Shown here in pieces: positions 1-5,440 of a stretch of 5,440 nt of DNA (positions are counted from its first letter, which is position 1; each line of letters begins with the position of its first letter). Both the position numbers and the translations under genes were made by a program. Below the pieces are notes generated by a model. It saw only the letters and a list, made by a program, of their open reading frames with translations, made no database searches and was not told where the DNA came from. The DNA comes from an uncultured bacterium (lineage in GTDB: Bacteria; Bacteroidota; Bacteroidia; CAILMK01), in NCBI GenBank assembly GCA_903835275.1, contig CAILMK010000652.1:1-5440 (forward strand), in the 5' to 3' direction.

Positions 1-368
1 AAAAAATCATCAAAAAAGAAAATCTTGCCGTTCTGAAAAGCGAAGAACTCATTATCCCCAATGATGAGATCATTCACTTTCCTCCCAAGAAGCCTGCTGC
101 TGAAATGCAAAAGGAATACGATGCACTTACTGCAGGATATACTTTTAGTCACCGCATAATAAGCGTAGAAGCCGCGGATTCCCTCGCATTGAACGATGCG
201 CCTGTGGGCATATTTTGCTACTCACGCTACAACAGCGAAAAATACATTTATGTTTTTGATAACAGCACAGGAGAACTCATTTATAAGGATCATTCACTAT
301 TCACCTACCCTATCAAGGATACCGACTTTACTGATTTGAATAAGGCTGTAGGAAAGGCGAAGAAATAA
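1..368 (+). CDS. 3' end of an unrecognised protein (5' end outside window)
   Basis: The reading frame is open from the left edge (first whole codon at 3) to the TAA at 366-368, giving 121 visible residues. There is no in-frame ATG before position 105. The 34 residues upstream of that ATG look like ordinary protein, including ELIIPNDEIIHFPPKK, so the gene most likely starts left of the window; ATG 105 is the alternative. The visible part is mixed alpha/beta with no signal peptide, membrane span or recognisable catalytic motif. A strand-rich stretch (YIYVFDNSTGELIYKDHSLF) is followed by a lysine-rich tail. I do not recognise the family and assign no function. The stop overlaps the next start by one base (TAATG), which suggests translational coupling with the phosphatase-like gene. 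Coding status is fairly secure; function is unknown. Confidence 0.7.
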   Translation, partial: KIIKKENLAVLKSEELIIPNDEIIHFPPKKPAAEMQKEYDALTAGYTFSHRIISVEAADSLALNDAPVGIFCYSRYNSEKYIYVFDNSTGELIYKDHSLFTYPIKDTDFTDLNKAVGKAKK

Positions 369-697
369 TGAACATCCTTTTTGTATGCAGTAAAAACAAA
401 TGGCGTAGCAGGACAGCTGAAACTATTTTCAGCCAATCTCAAAATCATAATGTATTTTCTGCAGGCACGGATTCTGATGCGCGAATAAAGCTCAATGAAA
501 AGCTACTTCAAAAAGCAGATATTGTTTTTGTGATGGAAAAGAAACACAGGGATATTATTCGTGAAAAATTTCCTGAAATATCCCCTGAAATGAAAATCAT
601 TATTCTCGATATTCCCGATGAATACCAATACATGGATGAGGAACTGATTGAAATATTGAAAACATCAGTGAGTGGGTATATAAGCGATATACTTTAA
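368..697 (+). CDS. Low-molecular-weight protein tyrosine phosphatase-like protein
   Basis: This is a 109-residue protein, probably a cytoplasmic phosphatase acting on phosphotyrosine or a small phosphorylated substrate; the substrate cannot be told from sequence. The N-terminal beta strand MNILFVC leads into the C-x5-R-S phosphate-binding loop (CSKNKWRS, residues 7-14), with nucleophile Cys7 and phosphate-binding Arg13. Asn10 matches the conserved Asn of the classical loop (C-x-G-N-x-C-R-S), but the usual Gly and second Cys are Lys9 and Trp12. Further family landmarks are SAGT (31-34), ADIVFVME (50-57) and an acidic C-terminal segment DIPDEYQYMDEEL (81-93), where the general-acid Asp would lie. 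Classical enzymes are about 150 residues, so this is a short form, of a kind I recall from other bacteria annotated only as family members. It is not a typical thioredoxin-linked ArsC arsenate reductase: it lacks the further cysteines that mechanism needs. The ATG overlaps the preceding stop (TAATG), so an operon with the upstream gene is likely. Confidence 0.85.
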   Translation: MNILFVCSKNKWRSRTAETIFSQSQNHNVFSAGTDSDARIKLNEKLLQKADIVFVMEKKHRDIIREKFPEISPEMKIIILDIPDEYQYMDEELIEILKTSVSGYISDIL

Positions 698-765
698 TAA
701 TTGGTGAAAGATATTGAGTTCATCTCTACCTCGGAAATATAAATCCTGAGAACTAAATTTTATCT

Positions 766-805
766 CGCCGCGGCGAACGAAGCAGCGGCGAACGAAGCAG
801 CGGCG
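766..805. repeat. GC-rich 15-bp tandem repeat with palindromic left end
   Basis: The unit CGGCGAACGAAGCAG occurs at 771-785 and 786-800, followed by a partial third copy CGGCG (801-805); period-15 identity holds from 770 to 805. The left end is a perfect 10-bp palindrome, CGCCGCGGCG (766-775). CGCCGC at 766-771 can pair with GCGGCG at 785-790 or at 800-805, so two alternative hairpins are possible. The element is much richer in GC than its surroundings. It fills the gap between two convergent genes, ending 9 bases before the lipoprotein stop. It could act as a structural barrier or weak terminator, or be a copy of a dispersed intergenic repeat. No long T run follows on either strand, so I do not call it a terminator. 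Confidence 0.8.
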
Positions 806-813
806 GTTCACCA

Positions 814-1167
814 TTATTTAAATTCTACTATATCAGCTGTTACTGTACATGTAACAGTACTTACAATGCCAAAATAAAAACAAGATTTAAAGTTTACGGT
901 AATATTAGCAAAAGTCTGGTTACTCTTCAATGGACTACTATTAATCATCATACTTTTGGCGTCATTTACTAATGTCTCCTTTGCAAATCCTCCAATTCCA
1001 AAGAAATAGGTTGCAGTTGATACACCTTGTATATTTTGTTTAACATAAGAAAAATTAGCCGAACTTAAGGAAGCTGAATTTGACATGTAACCAGTGTGCA
1101 AAGCACAACTTGAGATTAAAAATGCAAATGAAATTGCAATGATGGATTTTAAAATTATTTTTTTCAT
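814..1167 (-). CDS. Small lipoprotein, DUF6567-like
   Basis: This is a 117-residue protein with a lipoprotein signal peptide: MKK, a hydrophobic stretch from about residue 9 to 18, then LISSC with Cys21 as the lipid-attachment site. The lipobox is slightly loose, with Ser at -2 and -1. The mature part has a low-complexity Ser/Asn stretch (30-40), then a core with TATYFFGIGGFAKETLV (51-67) and a C-terminal strand region ending in DIVEFK. The pattern of [ST]-A-T-Y-x-F-G-I-G-G followed by a helix, and a beta-rich end closing in V-E-F, matches from memory the DUF6567 family of small Bacteroidota lipoproteins, whose function is unknown. Two extra cysteines, C96 and C107, could pair after export. 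The start is ATG at 1167-1165; the signal peptide begins there. There is no Shine-Dalgarno sequence, which is usual for the phylum. The gene is transcribed towards the phosphatase gene and probably forms its own unit with the -7 box at 1211-1218. Confidence 0.82.
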   Translation of the reverse strand: MKKIILKSIIAISFAFLISSCALHTGYMSNSASLSSANFSYVKQNIQGVSTATYFFGIGGFAKETLVNDAKSMMINSSPLKSNQTFANITVNFKSCFYFGIVSTVTCTVTADIVEFK

Positions 1168-1210
1168 GATGTATATTGTTTTCGAGCATTCCTAAATACC
1201 CATTTTTCTG

Positions 1211-1218
1211 CAAAAATA
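1211..1218 (-). promoter_or_regulatory. Bacteroidota -7 promoter box for the lipoprotein gene
   Basis: On the minus strand these bases read TATTTTTG, a perfect match to the phylum-specific -7 consensus TAnnTTTG. The box lies 43 bases upstream of the lipoprotein ATG, leaving a short leader. I find no good TTG at the usual 19-22 base distance upstream, so the -33 element is weak or absent. The surrounding A/T run makes a chance match possible. Confidence 0.5.
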
Positions 1219-1325
1219 TAAAAAAAATGCTAACACTGGTAACTTGAAGAAAAAGTATCACGATGGAGATACCCCGATGCTGGTTTATACGCCGCAGCGA
1301 ATATTTTATCCAAACCATGGAGCCC

Positions 1326-1340
1326 GGGATATTTTATCCC
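1326..1340. repeat. Small inverted repeat GGGATA-TTT-TATCCC
   Basis: Two perfect 6-base arms (1326-1331 and 1335-1340) flank a 3-base loop. The right arm lies 7 bases from the outer stem of the terminator at 1348-1369, so the two hairpins are stacked. Part of the element, ATATTTTATCC, is also present as a direct repeat at 1301-1311. Function is unknown; it may extend the terminator region. Confidence 0.55.
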
Positions 1341-1347
1341 TTATCAA

Positions 1348-1369
1348 AAAGCCCGCTTTCGCGGGCTTT
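1348..1369 (-). terminator. Intrinsic terminator, probably bidirectional
   Basis: A perfect 9-bp stem (AAAGCCCGC at 1348-1356 with GCGGGCTTT at 1361-1369) closes a TTTC tetraloop. Six of the nine pairs are G-C. On the minus strand the stem ends in a run of five T, the classic intrinsic terminator layout; on the plus strand only three T follow. It therefore best serves minus-strand transcription coming from the arsA side and would stop it before the lipoprotein gene. No plus-strand gene ends near it. Being nearly symmetric, it may also block read-through the other way. Confidence 0.8.
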
Positions 1370-1481
1370 AAGTGGGAGTTAACATGGGAAAATCGAACAA
1401 ATTTATTGCCGATTTGTGCAAGATTGCATCGCTATACCCCTTCCTAAAGCCTTAGTGTTCAACATAAGGTAAGCTAATAAC

Positions 1482-1508
1482 ATCTTACAATGCTCCCCCA
1501 GGTAAGAT
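1482..1508. promoter_or_regulatory. arsA: Inverted repeat ahead of arsA, possible operator
   Basis: ATCTTAC (1482-1488) and GTAAGAT (1502-1508) form a perfect 7-base inverted repeat around a 13-base spacer. It ends 6 bases before the arsA -7 box and so covers the -33 region, where a repressor would block RNA polymerase. The half-site recurs as AGGTAAG at 1467-1473 and 1500-1506, 33 bases apart, close to three helical turns. ArsR-family repressors bind such dyads in ars operons, but no arsR gene is visible and the sequence matches no operator I can name. An RNA hairpin is unlikely if transcription starts downstream of the -7 box. Confidence 0.45.
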
Positions 1509-1514
1509 CAAGGA

Positions 1515-1522
1515 TATTTTTG
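1515..1522 (+). promoter_or_regulatory. arsA: Bacteroidota -7 promoter box for arsA
   Basis: TATTTTTG is a perfect TAnnTTTG match. Transcription would start near 1529, giving a leader of about 70 bases before the chosen arsA ATG. No TTG is present 19-22 bases upstream; instead that spot is filled by the inverted repeat at 1482-1508. A weak -33 together with a dyad would fit a regulated promoter. The assignment rests on consensus match and position only. Confidence 0.5.
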
Positions 1523-1598
1523 GTAATACTGTCAAACGTCAGCTAATATAACTAAACTAATACCGAAGTTGCACCCTGATAAAAAGTGTACTAATTTT

Positions 1599-3368
1599 AT
1601 GAATGCTAACCTTACAAAATATCTATTCTTTACAGGCAAAGGCGGGGTTGGTAAAACTTCCCTAGCATGTGCTACAGCAGTTAAGTATGCCGATGAAGGT
1701 AAAATGATTCTTTTGATAAGCACAGATCCTGCTTCCAACCTTAAAGACGTTTTAGAATGTCCGGTAAGCGACCAAATTGAGCCACACAAAGGCCTGCAAA
1801 ACCTTTTTATAGTTAATATCAACCCGGAAACTTCCGCCGATGAGTATCGTAACAGGGTATTGGGTCCACTTAAAGATGCAATTTCTTCAACAGAACTAAA
1901 AAAAATAGAGGAAGGTCTATCAGGTGCTTGTACTACAGAAATCGCATCATTTGATGAGTTTTCGCGCTTTATCACGGGAGAGGCTGAAAAAGCAATTTAC
2001 GACATTGTGATATTTGACACTGCTCCCAGCGGTCACACCATACGCCTTTTAGAGTTGCCTGCGGCATGGGATGAGTTCCTCGAAAATAATCCGTCAGGAG
2101 CCTCATGCATTGGCCCAGCTTCCGCATTGAAAAGTAGTAAGGAAAGATATGAGAAAGTATTGAACAGCCTCAAAGATCCGTTGTCTACTACTTTTTACCT
2201 TGTTTCCCGTGCAGAACGATCTTCTTTAAAGGAAACAGCACGAACAAGTCTTGAGCTTAATGAATTAGGCATGTCTCATCAAAAATTATTGATTAATGGA
2301 GTGTTTAATGCTTTAGACAGAAATGACAAGATTGCCATAAAAATTGAGCAATCAGCCCAAAAGGAATTGTCTCATTTACCTGAAGCATTGCAAAACATGG
2401 AAAGAACGAATTACCCTTTACTACCCTATAATATCCTGGGACTGGAAAAACTGAGGTCATTATTAAACAATGACCTCCAAAAGATAATTATAAATCGTGA
2501 AATATCAAATGTTAATGAGACCAAAAATACACTTCCTGATTTAACTGAATTAGTAAATGCCCTTGAAGCCAATACCAACTCTGGACTAATCATGACCATG
2601 GGGAAAGGTGGCGTTGGAAAAACAATCATTGCCACTTCAATTGCTACCATGCTCGCTAATCGTGGACATAAGGTGCTATTAACTACCACAGATCCGGCTG
2701 CGCATATAAAAGACTTTATTAATCAATTGGATCATCTTCCGGAAAATTTGACTGTTGAAAGAATAGACCCGAAAATCGAAACAAAAATTTACACCGATAA
2801 AATAGTTGAACAAAAAGGGGGAAATCTGGACGAAGAAAGCAGAAAATTATTGATAGAAGACCTTAAATCCCCGTGTACTGAAGAAGTGGCAGTATTCAAT
2901 GCGTTCTCAAAAGCAATTCATAAAGCTAAACGACAATTTGTTGTAATAGATACCGCCCCCACGGGACATACTCTTCTCTTATTGGATACTACGGGTAGTT
3001 ACCATAGGGAGGTTATGAAAAATAACAGGCTGGATGCAGGTAGAATTACTACCCCATACATGTCTTTGCAAGATGGAGAATTTGCAAAAATATTATTAAT
3101 ATCCATTCCCGAAACTACACCAATGAGGGAGGCTGAAGAGCTGCAAAATGATCTAAAAAGAGCTGGTATTACACCTTATGCGTGGGTAGTCAATCAATGT
3201 CTATCTTCTTTGGACAATTTAACTGACCCCATTTTAAAAAGCCGTGCCACTGCAGAAAAAGAAATTATTAAAAACATCGGTGAAAAATTATCTAAAAAAA
3301 CTTTTGTTATACCATACCTAACTGAAGAGAAATTGTTACCTGAAATGATATTACGCTTTGGACAATAA
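1599..3368 (+). CDS. arsA: ArsA, arsenite/antimonite-stimulated ATPase (two-domain)
   Basis: This 589-residue cytoplasmic ATPase powers arsenite/antimonite efflux through an ArsB or Acr3 permease and accepts metalloid from ArsD in known systems. The length fits the duplicated bacterial form (583 residues in plasmid R773). The A1 half has P-loop GKGGVGKT (13-20), STDPASNLKD (41-50) and DTAPSGHT (140-147). The A2 half has P-loop GKGGVGKT (335-342), TTDPAAHIKD (363-372) and DTAPTGHT (451-458). Cys111, Cys170 and Cys426 sit in the contexts of the R773 metalloid-site residues Cys113, Cys172 and Cys422; His146 and His457 match His148 and His453. The site therefore looks intact. I chose ATG 1599 because family members begin just before the first P-loop strand; an in-frame TTG at 1569 would add ten residues of unlikely leader. 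No Shine-Dalgarno sequence is seen. No arsB, acr3, arsD, arsR or arsC gene is in view, which is unusual for arsA. A related Get3-type targeting role is less likely given the duplication and the cysteine triad. Confidence 0.95.
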   Translation: MNANLTKYLFFTGKGGVGKTSLACATAVKYADEGKMILLISTDPASNLKDVLECPVSDQIEPHKGLQNLFIVNINPETSADEYRNRVLGPLKDAISSTELKKIEEGLSGACTTEIASFDEFSRFITGEAEKAIYDIVIFDTAPSGHTIRLLELPAAWDEFLENNPSGASCIGPASALKSSKERYEKVLNSLKDPLSTTFYLVSRAERSSLKETARTSLELNELGMSHQKLLINGVFNALDRNDKIAIKIEQSAQKELSHLPEALQNMERTNYPLLPYNILGLEKLRSLLNNDLQKIIINREISNVNETKNTLPDLTELVNALEANTNSGLIMTMGKGGVGKTIIATSIATMLANRGHKVLLTTTDPAAHIKDFINQLDHLPENLTVERIDPKIETKIYTDKIVEQKGGNLDEESRKLLIEDLKSPCTEEVAVFNAFSKAIHKAKRQFVVIDTAPTGHTLLLLDTTGSYHREVMKNNRLDAGRITTPYMSLQDGEFAKILLISIPETTPMREAEELQNDLKRAGITPYAWVVNQCLSSLDNLTDPILKSRATAEKEIIKNIGEKLSKKTFVIPYLTEEKLLPEMILRFGQ

Positions 3369-3438
3369 AAATCATGTCCTGCAATGTCATATTTATTGCC
3401 TCGATTTCATAAATTCTTATATGCATTTGAAAAACACG

Positions 3439-3453
3439 AATAATTGCATTATT
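3439..3453. repeat. Inverted repeat AATAAT-TGC-ATTATT upstream of the ATPase promoter
   Basis: Two perfect 6-base arms (3439-3444 and 3448-3453) surround TGC. It ends 5 bases before the -7 box at 3459, so it occupies the spacer or -33 area. A wider pair, ATGCA (3421-3425) and TGCAT (3445-3449), overlaps it. It could be an operator, but short A/T palindromes are common in such AT-rich intergenic DNA. I see no intrinsic terminator for arsA in the 144-base gap. Confidence 0.3.
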
Positions 3454-3458
3454 AAGTA

Positions 3459-3466
3459 TATATTTG
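3459..3466 (+). promoter_or_regulatory. Bacteroidota -7 promoter box for the P-type ATPase
   Basis: TATATTTG is a perfect TAnnTTTG match, 46 bases upstream of the ATPase ATG at 3513. The nearest upstream TTG triplets are 12 and 29 bases away, neither at the usual 19-22, so the -33 element is poor. The box suggests the ATPase can be transcribed separately from arsA, although read-through from arsA is also possible because no terminator is visible between them. Confidence 0.5.
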
Positions 3467-3512
3467 ACTCCTAACTACTACACCCTACATCAACTAATTA
3501 GACTATTTTTCA

Positions 3513-5440
3513 ATGCCATCAAACAACTTCAACATACCAGGATTAACCGATGAGCAGGTTGTTAGTTCACGGGGGGAATTCGGGCAAAACAAATTATCCT
3601 ATAAAAAGGAAAACAACCTATTGGGTTCAATCATAAGTATTATCAAAGAACCGATGATGATCCTTTTATTGACGGCAGCATTCATCTATTTTATCAGCGG
3701 GAAAACAGGAGATGGTATTTTTCTAGTTATTGCCATCGTATTTCAAACCTCCATTTCACTTTATCAAAATTCAAGAAGCAAGAAAGCATTGGAGAAACTT
3801 AAAGATTTCTCACAACCAAACTGCAAAGTTATTCGAAATGATATTTTAGCAGAAATAAAGAGCGAGGAACTCGTTGTTGGTGATAGTTTAATGATTGAAG
3901 AAGGGACATTGATCACGGCAGATGGAATTATAGTACACTCCAACGATTTTTCCGTGAATGAGTCCATCCTTACGGGGGAGTCATTTGCTGTTTCAAAAGA
4001 TAAGACAAGCGAAGACAACATTGTTTATTCCGGCACAACCGTAACAAGCGGACTGGCAATTGCTACCGTCACCGCTATTGGAAACGAAACCAAGTTGGGC
4101 AAAATTGGCACAAGTCTGGAAAGTATTGACGAAGAGAAAACACCATTGGAAATACAAATTGCCAATTTCGTCAAGAAAATGGCTATAGCAGGTGCAATTG
4201 TTTTTATTGTCGTTTGGGTAATAAATTATTTTCACACTCGCAATCTGATCTATAGTTTATTACAATCACTCACTTTAGCGATGAGCATTTTGCCGGAGGA
4301 AATCCCTGTAGCATTTACTACATTTATGGCTTTAGGTGCATGGCGTTTAATGAAGATGGGGATTGTAGTAAAGCAAATGAAAACCGTGGAGACATTGGGT
4401 AGCGCCACAGTAATTTGTACGGATAAAACAGGTACAATTACTGAAAACAAAATGACCCTTGCAAAAATATTTTTGCTCTCAACACAAAATATTTCCCAAC
4501 CAACGGATATATTAACAACGGATGAAAAGAAGCTGATCGAGTTGGCTATGTGGGCGAGCGAACCTATTCCCTTTGACCCTATGGAAATTGCCTTGCACCA
4601 ATCCTACACTGATATTATAAAAGAGGATAAGCGTGTTAATTATAAACTTACTCATGAGTATCCCTTGGGTGGCAGACCACCTATGATGACTCACGTTTTC
4701 GAAAACCATGCAGGAAACCGAATTATTGCTGCCAAAGGAGCACCTGAAGCTATTATTAATGTCAGCAACCTTACCGAAATAGAAAAGCAACAAGTCAATG
4801 CGGCTATTAGTGAATTGACGACAGAAGGATATCGTGTATTGGGTGTAGGTGTTTCCACATTTGATGGCAGCAGCTATCCGGAGAAACAACAAGATTTGAA
4901 ATTTGAATTTAAAGGGGTTGTTGCTTTTTACGACCCTCCGAAGAAAAACATCGGAGAAGTATTAAAACAATTTTATAAAGCAGGTATTTCTGTAAAAATT
5001 ATCACCGGTGATAATGGAGAAACTACCACGTCCATTGCAAAACAAATAGGATTTAATGGATATGAAAAAAGCATTACCGGAGACGAATTAATGAAACTAC
5101 CGGAAAACGAATTACAAACATCTGTCATTAGTACCAATATATTTACACGTATGTTCCCTGAGGCAAAATTAAAAATAATCAATGCCTTAAAAGCTAAAAA
5201 TCAAATTGTAGCGATGACCGGTGACGGGGTAAATGATGGTCCAGCCTTGAAAGCAGCGCATATTGGTATTGCCATGGGAAAAAAAGGGACAGAAATTGCA
5301 AAACAGGCTGCTTCACTGATTTTATTAGAAGATGATCTTTCAAAAATTGTAGATGCCATAGCTATGGGAAGTAAGATATACGCTAACCTGAAAAAAGCAA
5401 TTCAATACATTATTTCAATACATATACCAATAATATTGAC
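3513..5440 (+). CDS. P-type cation-transporting ATPase (3' end outside window)
   Basis: The frame is open from ATG 3513 to the right edge: 642 residues visible of an expected 800-900. It is an inner-membrane pump that moves a cation using an aspartyl-phosphate intermediate. Order: an N-terminal soluble segment with LTDEQV (11-16); M1 about 47-62; M2 about 66-84; actuator domain with LTGES (153-157); M3 about 222-240; M4 with PEEIP (261-265); phosphorylation motif CTDKTGT (302-308, Asp304); a compact nucleotide domain with KGAPE (408-412); DPP (474-476); TGD (498-500); hinge TGDGVNDGPAL (569-579); and the start of M5 from about 630. There is no heavy-metal-binding N-terminal domain and no CPC or SPC motif in M4, so it is not a copper/zinc/cadmium P1B pump; the layout is that of Ca2+/Mg2+-type (P2/P3) pumps. 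M5 reads YIISIHIPI, where the Ca2+-pump ligands Asn and Glu are His637 and Ile640, so Ca2+ specificity cannot be assumed. The start fits because LTDEQV follows directly; no Shine-Dalgarno sequence is seen. It lies 144 bases after arsA on the same strand. Confidence 0.93.
   Translation, partial: MPSNNFNIPGLTDEQVVSSRGEFGQNKLSYKKENNLLGSIISIIKEPMMILLLTAAFIYFISGKTGDGIFLVIAIVFQTSISLYQNSRSKKALEKLKDFSQPNCKVIRNDILAEIKSEELVVGDSLMIEEGTLITADGIIVHSNDFSVNESILTGESFAVSKDKTSEDNIVYSGTTVTSGLAIATVTAIGNETKLGKIGTSLESIDEEKTPLEIQIANFVKKMAIAGAIVFIVVWVINYFHTRNLIYSLLQSLTLAMSILPEEIPVAFTTFMALGAWRLMKMGIVVKQMKTVETLGSATVICTDKTGTITENKMTLAKIFLLSTQNISQPTDILTTDEKKLIELAMWASEPIPFDPMEIALHQSYTDIIKEDKRVNYKLTHEYPLGGRPPMMTHVFENHAGNRIIAAKGAPEAIINVSNLTEIEKQQVNAAISELTTEGYRVLGVGVSTFDGSSYPEKQQDLKFEFKGVVAFYDPPKKNIGEVLKQFYKAGISVKIITGDNGETTTSIAKQIGFNGYEKSITGDELMKLPENELQTSVISTNIFTRMFPEAKLKIINALKAKNQIVAMTGDGVNDGPALKAAHIGIAMGKKGTEIAKQAASLILLEDDLSKIVDAIAMGSKIYANLKKAIQYIISIHIPIIL

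Larger units (their letters stand above)
1168..1598. other. Gene-poor interval of about 430 bases
   Basis: This stretch separates the divergent lipoprotein and arsA genes. I see no credible protein gene. The 67-codon open frame at 1244-1447 runs straight through the hairpins and resembles nothing I know. The interval holds the lipoprotein promoter (1211-1218), a direct repeat ATATTTTATCC (1301-1311 and 1329-1339), a small hairpin (1326-1340), an intrinsic terminator (1348-1369), several short inverted repeats between 1390 and 1431, and the arsA promoter region (1467-1522). The terminator implies a minus-strand transcript from somewhere between about 1370 and 1500 that I cannot identify. Confidence 0.6.

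Noticed and set aside
368..697. ArsC arsenate reductase working with arsA
   Set aside because: The protein shares the phosphatase fold signature but has only the nucleophilic Cys7 and lacks the downstream cysteine pair of thioredoxin-linked ArsC. It lies 900 bases away, behind a convergent gene and terminator.
703..812. GGTGAA (703-708) and TTCACC (807-812) as ends of a mobile element
   Set aside because: Only six bases match over a 110-base span, with no target-site duplication and nothing transposon-like between them.
1055..1318. 87-codon minus-strand open frame overlapping the lipoprotein start
   Set aside because: It lies out of frame over the signal-peptide coding part and promoter of the lipoprotein gene and has no protein-like features; the lipoprotein frame is far better supported.
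1375..1441. Functional tRNA gene on the minus strand
   Set aside because: Despite a tRNA-like 5' end and T-loop-like string, the acceptor arms and the T stem do not pair, and the hairpin closest to an anticodon arm has a 4-bp stem with an 8-base loop. Kept only as a possible remnant.
1244..1447. 67-codon plus-strand open frame
   Set aside because: It runs through the GGGATA hairpin and the intrinsic terminator, has no recognisable motif and no start signals, and its middle residues (KKPAFAGFK) are simply the translated terminator stem.
1569..1598. TTG start for arsA adding ten residues
   Set aside because: The extra HPDKKCTNF-type leader does not look like family N termini, and ATG 1599 places the first P-loop at the usual distance from the start.
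1532..2689. Minus-strand open frames over arsA (1532-1975 and 2426-2689)
   Set aside because: Each covers a P-loop-coding part of arsA and yields similar low-information residues (for example PTPPLP) because the two P-loop segments are repeated; they are antisense artefacts.
3764..5182. Several minus-strand open frames of 66-126 codons
   Set aside because: All lie inside the P-type ATPase gene as antisense frames; the sense frame carries every catalytic motif without interruption.

Overview
The window reads as a chromosomal stretch from a Bacteroidota bacterium, plausibly from the Chitinophaga/Sphingobacterium side of the phylum. This rests on an AT-rich composition, no convincing Shine-Dalgarno sequences before the starts, three perfect copies of the Bacteroidota -7 promoter box (TAnnTTTG) at sensible distances from genes, and a small lipoprotein of a type I know from Bacteroidota. 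The taxonomic call is inference.

Left part (1-813). The 3' end of an unrecognised gene enters from the left edge. It overlaps by one base (TAATG) with a gene for a short low-molecular-weight protein tyrosine phosphatase-like protein, so the two are probably co-translated. A short GC-rich tandem repeat follows, in the gap between convergent genes.

Middle (814-1598). A small secreted lipoprotein (DUF6567-like) lies on the minus strand with its own -7 box. Then come about 430 bases without a credible gene. They hold two hairpins, one a good intrinsic terminator that works best for minus-strand transcripts, and, just before arsA, an inverted repeat overlapping the upstream half of the arsA promoter.

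Right part (1599-5440). A full-length two-domain ArsA ATPase carries both P-loops, both DTAP signature motifs and the three metalloid-binding cysteines. After 144 bases comes a P-type cation ATPase that runs off the right edge; 642 codons are visible. The two genes point the same way, but each has its own -7 box, so they may be neighbours rather than one operon. In known arsenic systems ArsA drives the ArsB/Acr3 efflux channel and receives metalloid from ArsD. None of arsB, acr3, arsD, arsR or arsC is visible here, so any partner must lie outside the window or elsewhere in the genome. The P-type ATPase has every catalytic motif, but its M5 differs from Ca2+ pumps, so its ion cannot be named.

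I found no clear evidence of a wholly new system. The points most worth following are the ArsA plus P-type ATPase pairing, the inverted repeats sitting in front of both promoters, and the possible minus-strand small RNA ahead of the terminator.
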